Below, piece after piece: positions 1 through 11,960 of a DNA stretch of 64,000 nucleotides. Below the pieces are notes generated by a model. The model worked only from the letters and a program-made list of their open reading frames with translations. It ran no database searches and was not told the origin of the DNA. Source of the DNA: Spirometra erinaceieuropaei (taxonomy: Eukaryota; Platyhelminthes; Cestoda; Diphyllobothriidea; Diphyllobothriidae); assembly GCA_902702965.1 (NCBI GenBank), contig CACRXP010000312.1, positions 516,773 to 580,772 of the forward strand, in the 5' to 3' direction. The first letter of the stretch is position 1. Every line of letters begins with the position of its first letter. The position numbers and the translations under genes were made by a program.

Positions 1-821
1 AATAGCTAATTTTGATGGACAGGTCCAATGCTACCTTCCCGCATAACTCAGTGTTGCTGTGTAATTTTACTATCGATCTACAAATATTCTTAAGCTGGTC
101 ATTTTTTCGTCGAATTAAACCTAACCATAGCGATGATAAAGGGGTAGCAATTTTTTATAGTCGGCTTGACTGATAATTGACCAAAGGTCTGAAGTAATGA
201 TCTTACATTTTAACAAGTTTCAATATATGCTATGAAATCTTTGTGTATAAGACGGCAACTGGGAGAGGTTTCCGAGGTATTACCGACAGTCCTGCTTCTT
301 TTTCGTAAAAAATGCATCTTAATGGGAAATACAAATGATACAAGAAAAGATACTGACAGAGACAAGGAGGACCGGGATGTCTATTTCAGATTTATTCGTC
401 GTGGCTAGCCATCCATTATGACTAAAGATCCACGAAACGTTTCACTTTGTCGGTTGCGATCGGTATATTAGCCTTCTTTTGGAAGAAAACGTTCGGCAAT
501 CAGTTTAAGGGAATTGCGGACCTCGTTACACTTTAGAACAACTTGTCTTTGAGAGATCTTCTGCTGCATCATCACTGGTCGCTATGCGACAGTCTGGGAG
601 AGAACACTGAGTCGCAGACGGGTGAATATTCCCTGAAACACGACCGATGCCCTCTTATTTTTGCGGTAGAACAACTGGCATTTCAGAATTTTGCACGGAG
701 GGACGTTCGCTAGCAATTTCGAAGGCTGTCCTAGGCCTTTTAAAGCCTGTCTATGCACGTACACTTAGCGTACGGAGTTCGGTAGCGAGTTATAATTAAT
801 TAATGTACGTCGTATGCATTA
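1..821. other. No recognised feature
   Basis: AT-rich sequence with short open frames only. I see no conserved motif, repeat or RNA gene. Confidence 0.5.
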
Positions 822-1753
822 CACCTTCTGTGGTTTCTCATGAAATCTTAATCGAAATTATGACGTGTGTCTTTGATTAGAAAATATTAGTAAAGTAGGG
901 TCGTATGATTAAGTGGCATGCAGAGCATTCACAAGATACTTTAGTTAAGTCGGGATGAGAGATTTTAAACTGCCTTTCGTCCGAGCATGTGCGAAAACGT
1001 CGCTCTGTGAGATATGATTATACCAGTAGCATATTTTTCCCTACTCATTTTCGACGCCCTTCTAAATGCAGGTAATGTTATTGGAAAATCTATGCAAATT
1101 ATTTTTTTGTGGCTGTTCGTGTAGTAGATTGCGTTTTCTTCAAATTTATGCTTACGAAAAGGATATTTTTGCTTTTAAAAGTGTTTTATGATAAGAGTTT
1201 AATGTCTTTGAAACGTCTGCCCATTAGACGTTGTATCTTTTCATTTATTAATGCTTTTTAAACATACAACATAATTTACAGCAAACTTTTTGGGATCTAT
1301 ATAACGTTGCTGCAGGGAAGATATACAGCATGCAGTTTGGAAATCCTGAATACAAGAGCAAAGGCAGGTCGCGTTCATAATTATTCCGGAATTAAAATTT
1401 TTTTAAAGCAGATAGATACGTTTTCTTTGAGTAAGAACTTAGAAGAAAACGCAACCTAGTACAAAAACAAGTCTCCGAAATAATATTTTGCGCACGCTAT
1501 CTATAAAATTTAGCTGAATTTATAAGGACGCAAAAACCAATAGGGAAAATTTATGGTAATTTTGAAGCCATTTTTTTCGGAGCGTAGTATTGCTAGTGGT
1601 CAAAAAAGCCATCTCAAAAGCCAGCGTCTTTGGCCGACAAAACATCTTTTAATGATGTTGGACGTCATTTACGACCCGGTTGTAGTGCTATTTTCTAATG
1701 GAAGTCACATATCAGAATCCCGGTTAACTTTTTATTATATAACACACCTACTG
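822..1753. mobile_element. Family M foldback MITE, old copy
   Basis: The left end after TA (820-821) aligns without gaps over about 28 nt with the ends of better copies at 21354 and 28218, including the shared TCTCATGAAAT block. The right end (CACACCTACTG followed by TA at 1754-1755) matches the right end of the copy at 2313-3285. The arms are strongly diverged. TA flanks and CAG-type ends suggest a non-autonomous Tc1/mariner element; no transposase is present. Confidence 0.45.
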
Positions 1754-2312
1754 TACATGTCATATGCTAATCGAAACTGTTGGTCTGGTATATAGCTGAC
1801 TGGATCAGTAAGCGCCACTTATTCGCGATTACTATCCCCGTCGGCTTAGAAGGCACCGCTGACACCTCATAAGTGAATTTAAATTGAGTGGGCTCGATAA
1901 AGAATGCTGTTAGTAAGCGAAACGTGTCTTAAACTGTCAGCAACAAGCATTATGTTTGGTTAACCTCTCCCATCAAAAATACTTACAGCCATTAACTTCA
2001 AGGTAGGTGTCAAAATGGCACGACACACGTCAGCAGAATTGCATCGAGTCTTGACGACCGATTAAGTGTCGCTAAACGGAATTTACAGTGTCCAACAAAA
2101 TGAACTTTCTTAAAAGAAATATGTTGTCTATTAAGCCATGAAGGATGACTTTAGTTGAATTCCAGAGCAAATCGGGCTGGAACGACGAAGTTCGGACACC
2201 AAACGGGGACGACTGTAATTTTCTTGTCAACCTTTGCTCAACTACGGCACGCTGCCCTTCTATATTTAAAATTACAGTATATGTAACATATATACATACG
2301 CATTTAAACATA
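1754..2312. other. No recognised feature
   Basis: Spacer between two family M copies. Short overlapping frames on both strands show no family resemblance. Confidence 0.4.
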
Positions 2313-3285
2313 CAATATATGTGCCAAATCATGAAATGTTAAGCGAAATTCTGAAATGCGTTTTGGAATCGAAAAGATCCCCTAAATAAAGTTGTAATAT
2401 TAAGCATCCTACAACATAATCGCATAATACTACAGTCACCTCAGGAAGCCGACTTTTGAACGCACTTCCTTCAAGCCGCCTGCGAAAACCACTTTCACCG
2501 AAAATAGAATAATTACATAGTATACATTTTTCTCAATGATTTTCGATGCGCTTGTAAATTTAAATGTATTTTATAGAAAGTATGCACAGAAATGTTTATA
2601 CTTTTGCTCATTTCGTAGATTTTCTACTTGAAGGAAAGGTATCATTTGTTTTCAAAAACTTTCCTGTTACCCGAATAATTTTGAACCCTACCCGCAATTG
2701 CACTTCCGACCCGTGTTCCCAACGACAGGTCGTATATTTTCCATGAACGGAGAATCATACATTTCTTCAAGGTATTAAAAAGAAACCATATGGAGTTCAA
2801 AAAATTTGGCGGTGGATTTGAGCCAGATTGTAAACTTTACAAGCAACATAAGTAAATGCAGAGACATGGTGTTTTTGAACGGAAAACCCACAGTCTTAAT
2901 AAACCTGATAATATAAACTATTTCAAAACCGATCCCTACTCATCACTGACGGACAAAGTCTTAAAAAGACGTACCTTTCTACTTAATGAGTAAAAGAGTA
3001 AATATTTGTATGCATGCCTTTTTATGAAATGTGTTTATATTTATAAAGGCATCAAAGATCAATGAGGAAAAGTCACACTAATTAAGTAGGCAATTTCTGC
3101 AGAACGCAGTTTCCGAGGACAACGGGATAGAGGCTCATCCAAAAATCCACTCCCTGAAGTAATTGAATTATCATGCGATTATGCCGTTAAATGATTAGTA
3201 CAGCAATCTCACTTAAGCAATCTTTCCGAGTCGAAAACGCATTTCAAAATTTCGGCTAACATCTCATGAATCAGCACACCTACTG
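2313..3285. mobile_element. Family M foldback MITE
   Basis: This is about 970 bp flanked by TA on both sides (2311-2312 and 3286-3287). The left arm carries ATCATGAAATGTTA and CTGAAATGCGTTTT; the right arm carries the reverse complement of the same blocks. The centre has the shared family sequence CCGAATAATTTTGAACCC. Long inverted arms with a short non-coding centre and a TA target fit a mariner-type foldback MITE. It is more diverged than the copies at 21 and 28 kb. Confidence 0.65.
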
Positions 3286-3760
3286 TACGATGACAGCTAC
3301 ATCGTGATTACGATTCACGAGTGCCAAATAACAAACTGCACGTTCTGCAAATGCATGGGACTTGGGGGAGCATTTAAAGGCCCCTATAGAGATTGTTGTG
3401 CTTCCGGAATTCTTTTGGTTTCATTTTTTGCGTCTCAGCTGAAATTTCTCTGATTTTCTTTAAAAGCTGAATAAATCGATTCGACCTACAATGTCAAAGC
3501 CTTTCGCACAATCGTCTTCATATAAAAGACTAATTAGCGGGCCATCGTCTCTGCTTCTATTCTGCAATATTAGACACATCCCTGCGGATGACAGAAGTTG
3601 GTTATTCGAGAAGACGTAAGATCAATACAATTTTCCATCTGACTGTGAGTTGGCGGTGTGCATGACCACTAGCGACATACTTTTGGAAGGTAATTGTCAG
3701 TCAAAAGGCGACCTCTCCTAACTGCCAGATACTGACTTAGGCGGGACTGACTTATTTGGG
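3286..3760. other. No recognised feature
   Basis: Nothing recognised; ordinary AT-rich sequence. Confidence 0.4.
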
Positions 3761-4102
3761 CGCCTAAACAGGACATTCGAATGGGAACGCCCCACCAAGT
3801 TAATAAAGCTGGACCTGCGTAAACTTCCAGAAAGGGCAAAATATTTTCGTGTCCTATTCCTGCAATAAATGTAATATAAAAACAAACCACTGCTCTAATT
3901 CTGAGCCAAACCCTAACACTAGTCGCTTCCTTAACGCTAAACTTGATCCTGACTTGCATTACCGCTTACTTTAAATCTAACCTTAAACCGAATCCTTAAC
4001 TGAACCCCAGCCCTTACTTTAAACCTAGTCCCAATTATACTGGACGTTGGCTTAAAGCCACTCGTGTCGCGGAACTTTTCTGTCCGTATGTCCTGTTAAG
4101 AG
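3761..4102. mobile_element. TIR element with telomere-like core
   Basis: Short inverted ends (CCTAAACAGGACA near 3763 and TGTCCTGTTAAG near 4090) bound a segment whose interior (about 3898-4030) is a degenerate series of CCCTAAC/CCTTAAC-type hexamers. The same end sequence and a similar core recur at 11073-11388. It is best read as a small non-autonomous element carrying a decayed telomere-type minisatellite, not as a real telomere. Confidence 0.5.
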
Positions 4103-4774
4103 ACCCAAACAAGTCTGTTCTACCCGGATTCATCTTTGTGTCTTACTTGGCAGGTATAAGAGACATTCAGACCATTTGCTATCGCATTTCTTTTCCTGAA
4201 CTGCTTCCTGGAACTCACCTTTTCACTTTTGTCGGCAATGTCCTTAACTTTACAGACATTACAGTAGGTGCTTTATCTCATGACTCTGACATTCTGAAAT
4301 GAGTTATTTATTAGAAAAAACTACTTAGATAGGGTTTGACAATTGATTACAATGTAAAGTAACCGCAGAGTACTTCATTCAGGCAAAGATGTGACTTAAG
4401 TGGTCTTATTTTCAGTCAACTGAAAAGTCACACCCACTGACAAATTGCTACTTACGCAGTGTAAGTTTGTCTCTTCGATTTTCGATGATCTCAAAAATAA
4501 AAAAAAGCATTTCGAAAAAGCATAAAATATATTTTCTTCTTCTGTCGCTGCATAACAGAGATAACTAATGGGAAATATACGCAGATTTAAACTTTCACGG
4601 AAAAATATCAATGCAAAACCTCAAGGTCACCGTTTACTGCAAACAGAGCAATCAATAAAATGATAACTTAGAAGCACAATTTAGGAAAGCAAATGAGGAA
4701 GTTAGTTGGCAGCAGGGGTCTGTAAGTCGAAGGGCTCAGATTCACCAGCGAAAGTCGAGGTTTACAGTGTGATC
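4103..4774. other. No recognised feature
   Basis: Nothing recognised. Confidence 0.4.
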
Positions 4775-5250
4775 TTACTGTGTCGGTAGGCCGGGTTTCT
4801 CCCGCCGTATGTAGGCTCCCTTGAAGTAGCGCAATGTTTGAGTTGTTCTTGCCCGATCTAGTACTCGGAAGAATGCGTTGAGGTCGAAAAAGTGAACGCT
4901 GTCTAGGAAGTGCTTCGCAATAGAAAAACGAGAGATCTTATTTTCCTGCTTTACAACCCATTTAGGCCAGTTCTCAACTGACCTGGCTGTCAGTTGCCTC
5001 TGCTTTCGCACAATTTATTTAAAGCCAAATGCGTATGTGGATTTTTAAACCAAACTTCGGATGGTTTGCAATAACAAGGAACCCGTTGCCCATTAGTAGG
5101 ACTGCTGAATATGAGTTTTACTGCGTTGCATGTCCTTCTAATGATGAATGTCAATCGGCGCTTGGCGGTATTTTAAATGCTGTTGGCCTTTAAAGGCACA
5201 GATATTATAACAGACCTCTTCGGAAGTGATTGTTCAGTCAGTCTTGGGAC
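4775..5250 (-). pseudogene. GIY-YIG-type retroelement tail, remnant (lineage 2)
   Basis: The minus-strand frame reads RQLTARSVENWPKWV, then SIAKHFLDSVHFFDLNAFF and FRVLDRARTTQ. This follows the lineage-2 pattern: R-x-L-x-x-R-x-x-E-x-x-P-K-W, an HxxD-SxH box, an aromatic FRVL strand and a C-terminal EA helix (here GAYIRREKPGL). The expected EHLPKW appears as ENWPKW and the HxxDTGH box as HFLDSVH, so it is decayed. Upstream sequence to about 5250 resembles the preceding linker but contains stops. Remnants at 11650, 13001, 37868 and 40776 share the order. It is probably the nuclease tail of a PLE-related reverse transcriptase. Confidence 0.5.
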
Positions 5251-5674
5251 GAGCCACTGCTGTACTTTCGCATGAAACGTGTTGGGTATCCAGGCCTAAG
5301 CAAGGGTGTTTTGAAGTCAGCAACCTCTGCATCCAGAACGCCAGCCAACCGTTTTTTTCGCCCTTTAAAAAAGAGTGCACATCAGGTTTTGCCTTCGTTG
5401 CATTAGCACGGGGCGCTTTCGATTGCGCTGTGATGCAACGACAGCTGGCACTTGATACGCTCTCAAGAAATATTTGTTGGTTCCAATAAACTCTGCTGTC
5501 TTTGCCTACTTCAAATATAAATAGGCGAAATAATGCTTCAAATTACTTGAACTCATTTTGCAGCAAATAATATGTTTTTCGCATTCTGTGCACGACGAAT
5601 GGGCAACTTTGGGCTAAGAAAGAGTTTTAGTAACGACACTTTCCAGTAAAATGAAATGCAGCTTCAGAGAGAGT
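5251..5674. other. No recognised feature
   Basis: Possibly further decayed retroelement linker on the minus strand near 5251-5490, but no motif is firm enough to call. Confidence 0.3.
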
Positions 5675-5795
5675 TATATTTGTTTAATTCATATTGATCC
5701 AACTGTGAAAAACTCGGCGTCCCCGTAGGATTCGATAGTAATAGGAAGGCTTTAGTACAGCCGACGCTCTAACCACTTGAGCTACGAGGCCCCGC
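5675..5795 (-). mobile_element. tRNA-derived SINE, family C
   Basis: On the minus strand the element begins GGGGCCTCGTAGCTCAAG, which holds an A-box-like GTAGCTCAAGTGG, followed by TTAGAGCGTCGG and a B-box-like ATCGAATCC. The tail (GTTGGATCAATATGA) matches the copies at 5960-6110 and 6114-6250. It is tRNA-derived but not a functional tRNA, because the anticodon and T arms are disturbed. Confidence 0.6.
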
Positions 5796-5959
5796 CGGAC
5801 GACACGAATTTAATTACGTTTGGGTCAAGTTACCCGCCAAATTTACTGCAACTTCTGGAATGCACCAAATCTGATACAGTGAGTGGACTGCCCAAGCAGG
5901 ATTTCCTAAGCAATTCACCTGGAATCCACCAGATGACTACCAGGCTCACGTAATTCATA

Positions 5960-6110
5960 GATGTTTTGGCAGATTTTGGATAAGTCATATTGACCCAACC
6001 ATGAAAAACTCCGCAGCTCGTTGGCATTCAAACCCACGCAGTATTGGGAAGGCTTTAGCAAAGTCAGTGTACAAACCACTTGATTCAAACGTGATTAAAG
6101 TTGCGTAATC
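5960..6110 (-). mobile_element. tRNA-derived SINE, family C, degraded
   Basis: Minus-strand copy with ACTGCGTGGGTTTGAATGCC (decayed T arm) and the family tail GGTTGGGTCAATATGAC. The A-box half is eroded. It faces the copy starting at 6114, making a head-to-head pair. Confidence 0.5.
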
Positions 6111-6113
6111 CGA

Positions 6114-6250
6114 GGGGGCCTTGTAGATTAAGTGGTTAGAGCGTTGTCGGTACTGCGTGGGTTCGAATCCCACCGAGGTGTCGAGGTTTTTACAATTGGG
6201 TCAATCTGAATTATTAATAATCAGCCAAAACCTCTATGAATTACATTTGT
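6114..6250 (+). mobile_element. tRNA-derived SINE, family C, best copy
   Basis: It begins GGGGCCTTGTAGATTAAG, with an A-box-like GTAGATTAAGTGG and a perfect T arm GTGGG-TTCGAAT-CCCAC (6158-6174) that includes the B box. The acceptor ends do not pair well and the 3' part continues into a non-tRNA tail (ATTGGGTCAATCTGA) shared with neighbouring copies. This marks a SINE rather than a tRNA gene. Confidence 0.65.
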
Positions 6251-7018
6251 TTGTTTACAAACACCCCTAAAGAATTAGGCAGCATTGTCCATGTCCATTG
6301 CAAAATCCCATAAACACCATATGGCCAGTTCTTGATGGCACAGGGAAATATGCGGATTTCTGTTCGGCTTGTGGGTTGTAAACTCACGATGGGCATGCAA
6401 CGGCAGGTTAAGTACAAAGCCAAACAGAAATATACAACCATCCGTAACACTTTCATTCCCACTTTCGTCAAGAAGAAGTTGACAGAAGACCTAGCTTGCT
6501 TCCAAATGAGTGCACTAGAGGAAACGTTCGGTGAATTGGTTTTCTAGCAAAAGGTGCTTAAAATTATAGGCGCGCTAAAAATACACGGAAAACGTTTGTA
6601 CTTGGAAGGTAGTCCTTTTCTAATAAATGTGGATTTTACAGCCGGACGAAAGGAAGCACATCCCGGCATGACAGAAATATCTGCAGATTAAGCGGCAGGA
6701 CAACTATTAGTGGAACCTCATCAATGTAGTCTTTTCTAATTTAAAGTGCATTTCGAAATTTTTATCACCATTTCATCGGTCAACTTTAATCATTTCGACT
6801 TCTGACCTGTCAGCTGTAGATGGAAATGCAGCGATATCCATATTCTAAGTAGGACATGCTAAATCATCTTCACCATGACGCACCGGTAGGGTGTCTTTTT
6901 CTAACTTTTCAACCCTCCGATGTAGCTAGCCCTTTGGTGGTTATTTGTATGTGTGTCCTCTTGCCACCAGAAATATACGCAAAAATGTATTACGCGATCG
7001 CGATTGGGTTTCAAACGT
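6251..7018. other. No recognised feature
   Basis: Short overlapping open frames near 6241-6547 on both strands show no recognisable domain. Confidence 0.4.
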
Positions 7019-7450
7019 CAAAGTTAAACTGCCCGCGACTCCTGATTGGTCAGCGGATATGCGCGCACAGGGCAACAGCAAAGACTTTTGGCCGCGCCAG
7101 CTGACTCAGCAGTCACACACACACACACACACGCACACAAACAGACGTCCGCACAGGACCGTCCCTGCCGCCACCGCCACCTTTGTGGACAACCAAACCC
7201 CAGCTACAACGCTCGCGCGCGCGGATTTCGAGGCGGCTAGAAACTACAAAGCTGGAGTTATTGCCCTTTTGTTCTCTTAAAATCCTCCTCCTCCTCCTCC
7301 ACAACACTCGGAGCCGCAGAAGAGTGCATGACTTGTCGGCGGGCAAACATTTGCGTCCGCACAGTCTCCAGCATTTGCAGTATTTTCTCCGGATTTCTCC
7401 TGGGCCCAATCATTTTTGGCTACGAGGGACCAGCTGCGGCGGCAAAGTCG
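7019..7450. other. GC-rich, CpG-containing patch with microsatellites
   Basis: This is a clear compositional island in AT-rich surroundings. It contains an (AC)n run at about 7114-7140, GCGCGC stretches near 7215 and a (CTC)n run near 7286-7300. The start (CTGATTGGTCAG) is shared with the GC-rich patch at 14231. It could be a decayed LTR or a promoter/first-exon region. Overlapping frames of 98-111 residues on both strands look like by-products of GC content. Confidence 0.3.
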
Positions 7451-8134
7451 CATATCATCTACTGGAACACCTCAAACCCTCTGTGAGTTTTTATATGGTC
7501 ATTTAAATTGTTACGAGAACAAAACGTCCGCGCTTTCTGTGCTAGCATGACTAGATTTACTGAAGCCTTCCCTGAAGTAAACGCATAAGGAGATTGATAT
7601 GAGCAAAAATGCATTTTGAGGTACCCAGCACTGAATAATTTTATAAATACGTCCGAAATTGATTACAAATATTTGCGTGAATTATTTTGTTAAACGTACT
7701 ATCGAAGGCGCGGTTTGATAGAGGTCACTTTCCCTGTATGAGTAATACGCAACAAGACAGGGATTTTATTCAGTTGTCTCCAAATTCCGTTGCTAATACC
7801 GAGACATAGTCGACCTTCATCCTTAAGGACTGAAATGCTTTTGCCAAAGTACGATAAGTCATCTTTATCCTGCTCGTTTTTTGAACCTAAGCACTCTCAC
7901 CTATGTACTTCAAAATGTTTTCAAGCTACGGATTGTGAAAGCTCTACAATTTTGGTAGAAACTTCCGCTTTATCACGTCAAATTGTGATCCTTTAAAAGT
8001 ACAATAACCCCGATCGGCAAATGGAAACTTGCTGCCTATCGTCAAAACGTCCCAAATGCATAGCCTAGGTCTTTAACCGCGCCCATAAGTCCAACTATAC
8101 AACTAGAGATATTAGGCTAACAAAAAGTCGGCAA
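7451..8134. other. No recognised feature
   Basis: Nothing recognised. Confidence 0.4.
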
Positions 8135-8760
8135 AATTGCTGATGAAACTCCCAGAATGTTCTTCGGAATTATTAACGAAAACAAGTGTAGAATGGTGTA
8201 ATTGTCTACTGTACTAACAACACAGGTAGAAATTAAAAGCCCGACACGCATGCTTTGCCGACCTTATGCCGCTGCATCAGGCAGCTGCGTGAGGTTCAGC
8301 TCGTTATTTGGTCGCCCATCTTTCCCTGTGCTTTCTGGTATATGAAGTCCAGTTTCAACTTGCCTTGTTTGATTTCTAAGGCAATTAATGCGCGGCCGAA
8401 ATTTGATACGAATATGTCAGCTGGAATCCATCAACTACTGCGGAATAACCGCATAATACTCTCAGACCGCCAACAAGCAACCGATAGGTTACAGGTGTGC
8501 AATTATTTCTCTATTAACAACACATGTATTAGCTCAAAGCGCATTAATTTCCTCGGAAATTGAGCAAGCGAATTTGAAACTGGATTTTATATGCCAGAAA
8601 ACACACAGGGAAAGCTGGGACACCCGCTGATGAGCCGAATCCAATGCAACTGCGTCAGGCAGCGTTCGCGCATTAATTTTTCCAGAAATTAAACAAGGCA
8701 AATAGTCTGCCTAAAATGCTCCTGTATCACAATTTTTCGGACAAAATTGCAATTTTTTTA
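8135..8760 (+). repeat. Dispersed repeat, family E
   Basis: Blocks such as GCATGCTTTGCCGACCTTATG, GCAGCTGCGTGAGG and GCATTAATTTCC recur in the same order at 20700-21110. The function is unknown and no coding potential was recognised. Confidence 0.5.
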
Positions 8761-11072
8761 CCGAATACAGTAAACGTGAGGATGTCCTTTGAATGGCAAT
8801 GGGGATACCAAGGTATGGTACTTGGAGACAATTTAGCCGGTCTGCTAATTGGTTGTTTATGCGTATATATTATCCCACCTTTCGCAATCTCGAATGGCAA
8901 TGCCTGTTTACGTGCTACGTGCGCTGAGAACAATTCTTAGGATGCAGATGCTGTTTAGCAACACCTCTTCAATCCTTATACACTGCGTTTTATAGCTAAA
9001 CATGGTAGAATAACCGATTGTAAAGAAAGAATCGTGTCCGAAATAACAGTACTTAGATACCAATGAATATTGGGTTTGGCTGGAAGAAAAAGCGCCCATT
9101 CAACTAGGTAGGTATTTAAAAATTACTCTGCCCATATCGATGTAAGATTTTTGCACTATAAATCAAATGGCCTTCTAATTTCCGCTATTTTAACGTGAAG
9201 TCAAGACAGGTAACCTCTCTTTATGAGGATTTATAATTACATAAATATTAAAAATGTGGCAACTGGAAGCATGCATAAGGCGATACAGGGAGACATGCAA
9301 ATCGTGTGTTGCGTTATCGCATTTAAAATCTGGCTAACAGTTTAACTTGGGAGCCTTTAACTCTCGACAGCGGTAACCACATCTACAAACGAAGATCCCT
9401 ACCACTTAGTGTTGCCGCAATATATCCTATCGCTTACCGATTGCTTGTGCGTTTGTAGAAGCCAATGAACTGATTTAAGTGTATTCAAGCGAAAACAACA
9501 ATAATCAGGAAAGGCAATACGTGCCAGGATCAAACAGCGAAACCCTGGTGAAATTCGATTCAAGGGACACTTAAGGGTCTACATGCAGACTGCCTGAACG
9601 TTCTGCGTGACCACGTTTGTATTTATGGTTTAGGGCCAAAGGCGAATCTCACTTTAAAAGTAATTTAGGCAACGACAGAGGGAGGGAACGTACTAAACTC
9701 TCGGTGGACTGCGGATCGTGTCATGTAGGAATGGTAGTGACTGGTGTTTTACGGGTGATGCAGCACGCTGGACGAAATGCAAGAAAACACGGAAAATGTC
9801 TGGATTTCTGTCGAAAGACTTATCGTTGTCGCAATTTTATGACTTGTAAATACTCATGATACTTTTGTTTCTTCACAAAATTCTCATACTTAATGTTGTA
9901 CAAATTTCCTAAAGGAACTTCAAAAATGTCTTTATTTTGGCTACTGGAATAATGATTTGACAATGATACTCAGCAGTGAAAAAAATTATTTTTAAATCAT
10001 TGTTGATTTCAAAAGGCATTTTACTCGTCTCTGATGAAGAGCTAGCTACTGAAAACTAAAAAGTTTGGATGAAGGGACTGATTTATCAAGACCTTTATAT
10101 AAGGCTATTTACATTAATGTGTGTCCTGGATCAATAACTAATGCATTGGATACGATTACTTCGGTAAACGCTGCGCCCGATTTATCTGAACAGTTTTGTG
10201 GTCCATGACATAAAATGAAATTGCATCTCGGAAGCCGCACAATTTAATTTTTAGCCAGGAATAAAACAATTATTATGCAAGAACACAGGAACACCTTTAA
10301 GCGCCTCTCAATAATTTATTCGGGTAGAACCTGAATGTTACGTACAGGCGCAGTTCACTGACAAACGTATTTATCTTAAATTATCTACAAGGAACTAAAG
10401 AATATAAAATAAATAAAAAGTATTCCATAGAAAAAGCCGGTCTAAATGCATGCTCTGTTTCACATTAGCAAGCGTTTTTTTATTAGCAAACGGTAGACAT
10501 TTGTAAGTGATAGTTCCTATTTACCTGAGCGTTTTGGGTTCACTAATAACTACACTCCAGGGTTTCCCACATGCTGTTTTCGACCCTTCCTGGATCAGAC
10601 AGCCTTGACACAACTTAAAGCTCGAATGTCTTGACTATTTTTTACTCATTCTCAGTAAACATTGCGTAGGCGCAGTTTTTTCCGTTACTACGAGGTCGCA
10701 TACTTTTCTGCGTGAGTTGTTCGAGGCTTCCAGCGAAAATTAATTCGCCTAAAATAAATTATCTCTGTCTGAGTAAATAACTCTGCCACTTCACCGACGC
10801 AGCTTCGGTCGCCACACTCAAATCGCAAGTCCTTTCTCATGGTGAATAGCCTTAATTCGCGCTAAGTCGATACGAATTCAGCTGCCAGTTTTGGAAGCTT
10901 TCCTATCATGCCTGCAATAGCAGATGTCGTGAAAAAAGGTTTGCTTTAGTCCCTCTACCCCCGCCCTCGCCTCCGCCTCTAGTGATTAAATGTAGCCAGA
11001 CGCTTTTTGGTGCAGCTGACATCGATGCAGACTGTAGCCTGTGTTGATAATGTCTATTAGGATTTATGCGGA
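8761..11072. other. No recognised feature
   Basis: More than 2 kb of AT-rich sequence. I find no repeat family, RNA gene or protein domain. The 80-residue frame at 9617-9859 is unassigned. Confidence 0.4.
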
Positions 11073-11388
11073 CGACTAAACAGGACATGAGAACAAGAAT
11101 TGCCCGAAACGTGGATGAAATTAGGCTTAGGTTGAGGTTAAGATAAGGATTGGGTTCAAGGTTAGACTTGAAAGTGACGATAACGTAAGCCAGGATATAG
11201 TTTAGGGTTAAGGTAGGGGCATGTGTTAACTGCAGAGTTAAGGATTAGTGTACAGGTAGAGTCGCGTTTAGGACAACAGTTTATTGTTGGAGTTTGGACA
11301 CAGGAATGTTTCGTCCATTCCGGAATTATACGTAGATCCATCTTTCTTACCTGGGCGAGGCGCTCCTATTTCCCTGTCCTGTTTAGGT
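11073..11388. mobile_element. TIR element with telomere-like core
   Basis: Inverted ends CTAAACAGGACA (11076-11087) and TGTCCTGTTTAG (11375-11386) are exact reverse complements. Between them, about 11125-11245 holds degenerate TTAGGCTTAGG / GTTAAGG / TTAGGGTTAAGG units. It is related to the element at 3761-4102 in inverted orientation. Confidence 0.6.
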
Positions 11389-11649
11389 GTCTACACAAGT
11401 CAGTCCTGCCGTTTATTGTTTTGTTAAGTCATTTTGGCGAACATATGCGGTAACTACTAATCAGGCCAAACAGTTACATAGTAATTTAAAATATGAGAAG
11501 GTTACAGGGTTTGCGCGTGACTCAGGGGGTTTTACCACTCGTCTGTTTCACGTCTTCCGCACAACGAGGCCGGCGTCTGATGGTTATTGGGACAAGAGGT
11601 GATGTTTGTAGATCGGGTACGTTGAGCACGCACCATTGCCATTAGGAGG
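11389..11649. other. No recognised feature
   Basis: Short spacer; nothing recognised. Confidence 0.35.
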
Positions 11650-11960
11650 TTAGAGCGGCGTACGATAACCATCAGGGGTCGCCGTTGGCCACAGAAGACA
11701 GAGTGCCTGTGTAAACGTCTTCTGACAACATCGCACTTGATTCGCTAACCGTATAGCCAATGACTCTACTGTAGCTATCACCCGTTCGCGTAGGTCCCTG
11801 GAGAAACTTGCTGGTGTCCGATAAGCAGTAAGATACGAAACTTTAGCGTTAAAACTAACGCAGTGTCGATACAGGAGAAAATGCGAGTTCCGCGAGGCAA
11901 ATGAGAAGAAGAAGTGGTCGCTGGAACAAGAAGTGAACGTGCCATACAATTCAAAATTAC
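11650..11960 (-). pseudogene. GIY-YIG-type retroelement tail, C-terminal remnant (lineage 2)
   Basis: The minus-strand frame reads AYRTPASFSRDLRERVIATV, then ESLAIRL, RCCQKTF and ALCLLWP. This is the C-terminal signature of the lineage: arginine-rich helix, (A/V)E-(A/S)-(L/I)-A-I-R-L helix carrying the presumed catalytic glutamate, then C-x-QK and L-x-LPWP. Only the last third is legible; upstream residues (HCVSFNAKV) keep a trace of the histidine box. The same class is seen at 13001-13660. Confidence 0.5.

Noticed and set aside
6114..6180. Functional tRNA gene
   Set aside because: The T arm is perfect, but acceptor ends do not pair, the anticodon arm is not regular, and the sequence continues into a tail shared with neighbouring SINE copies.
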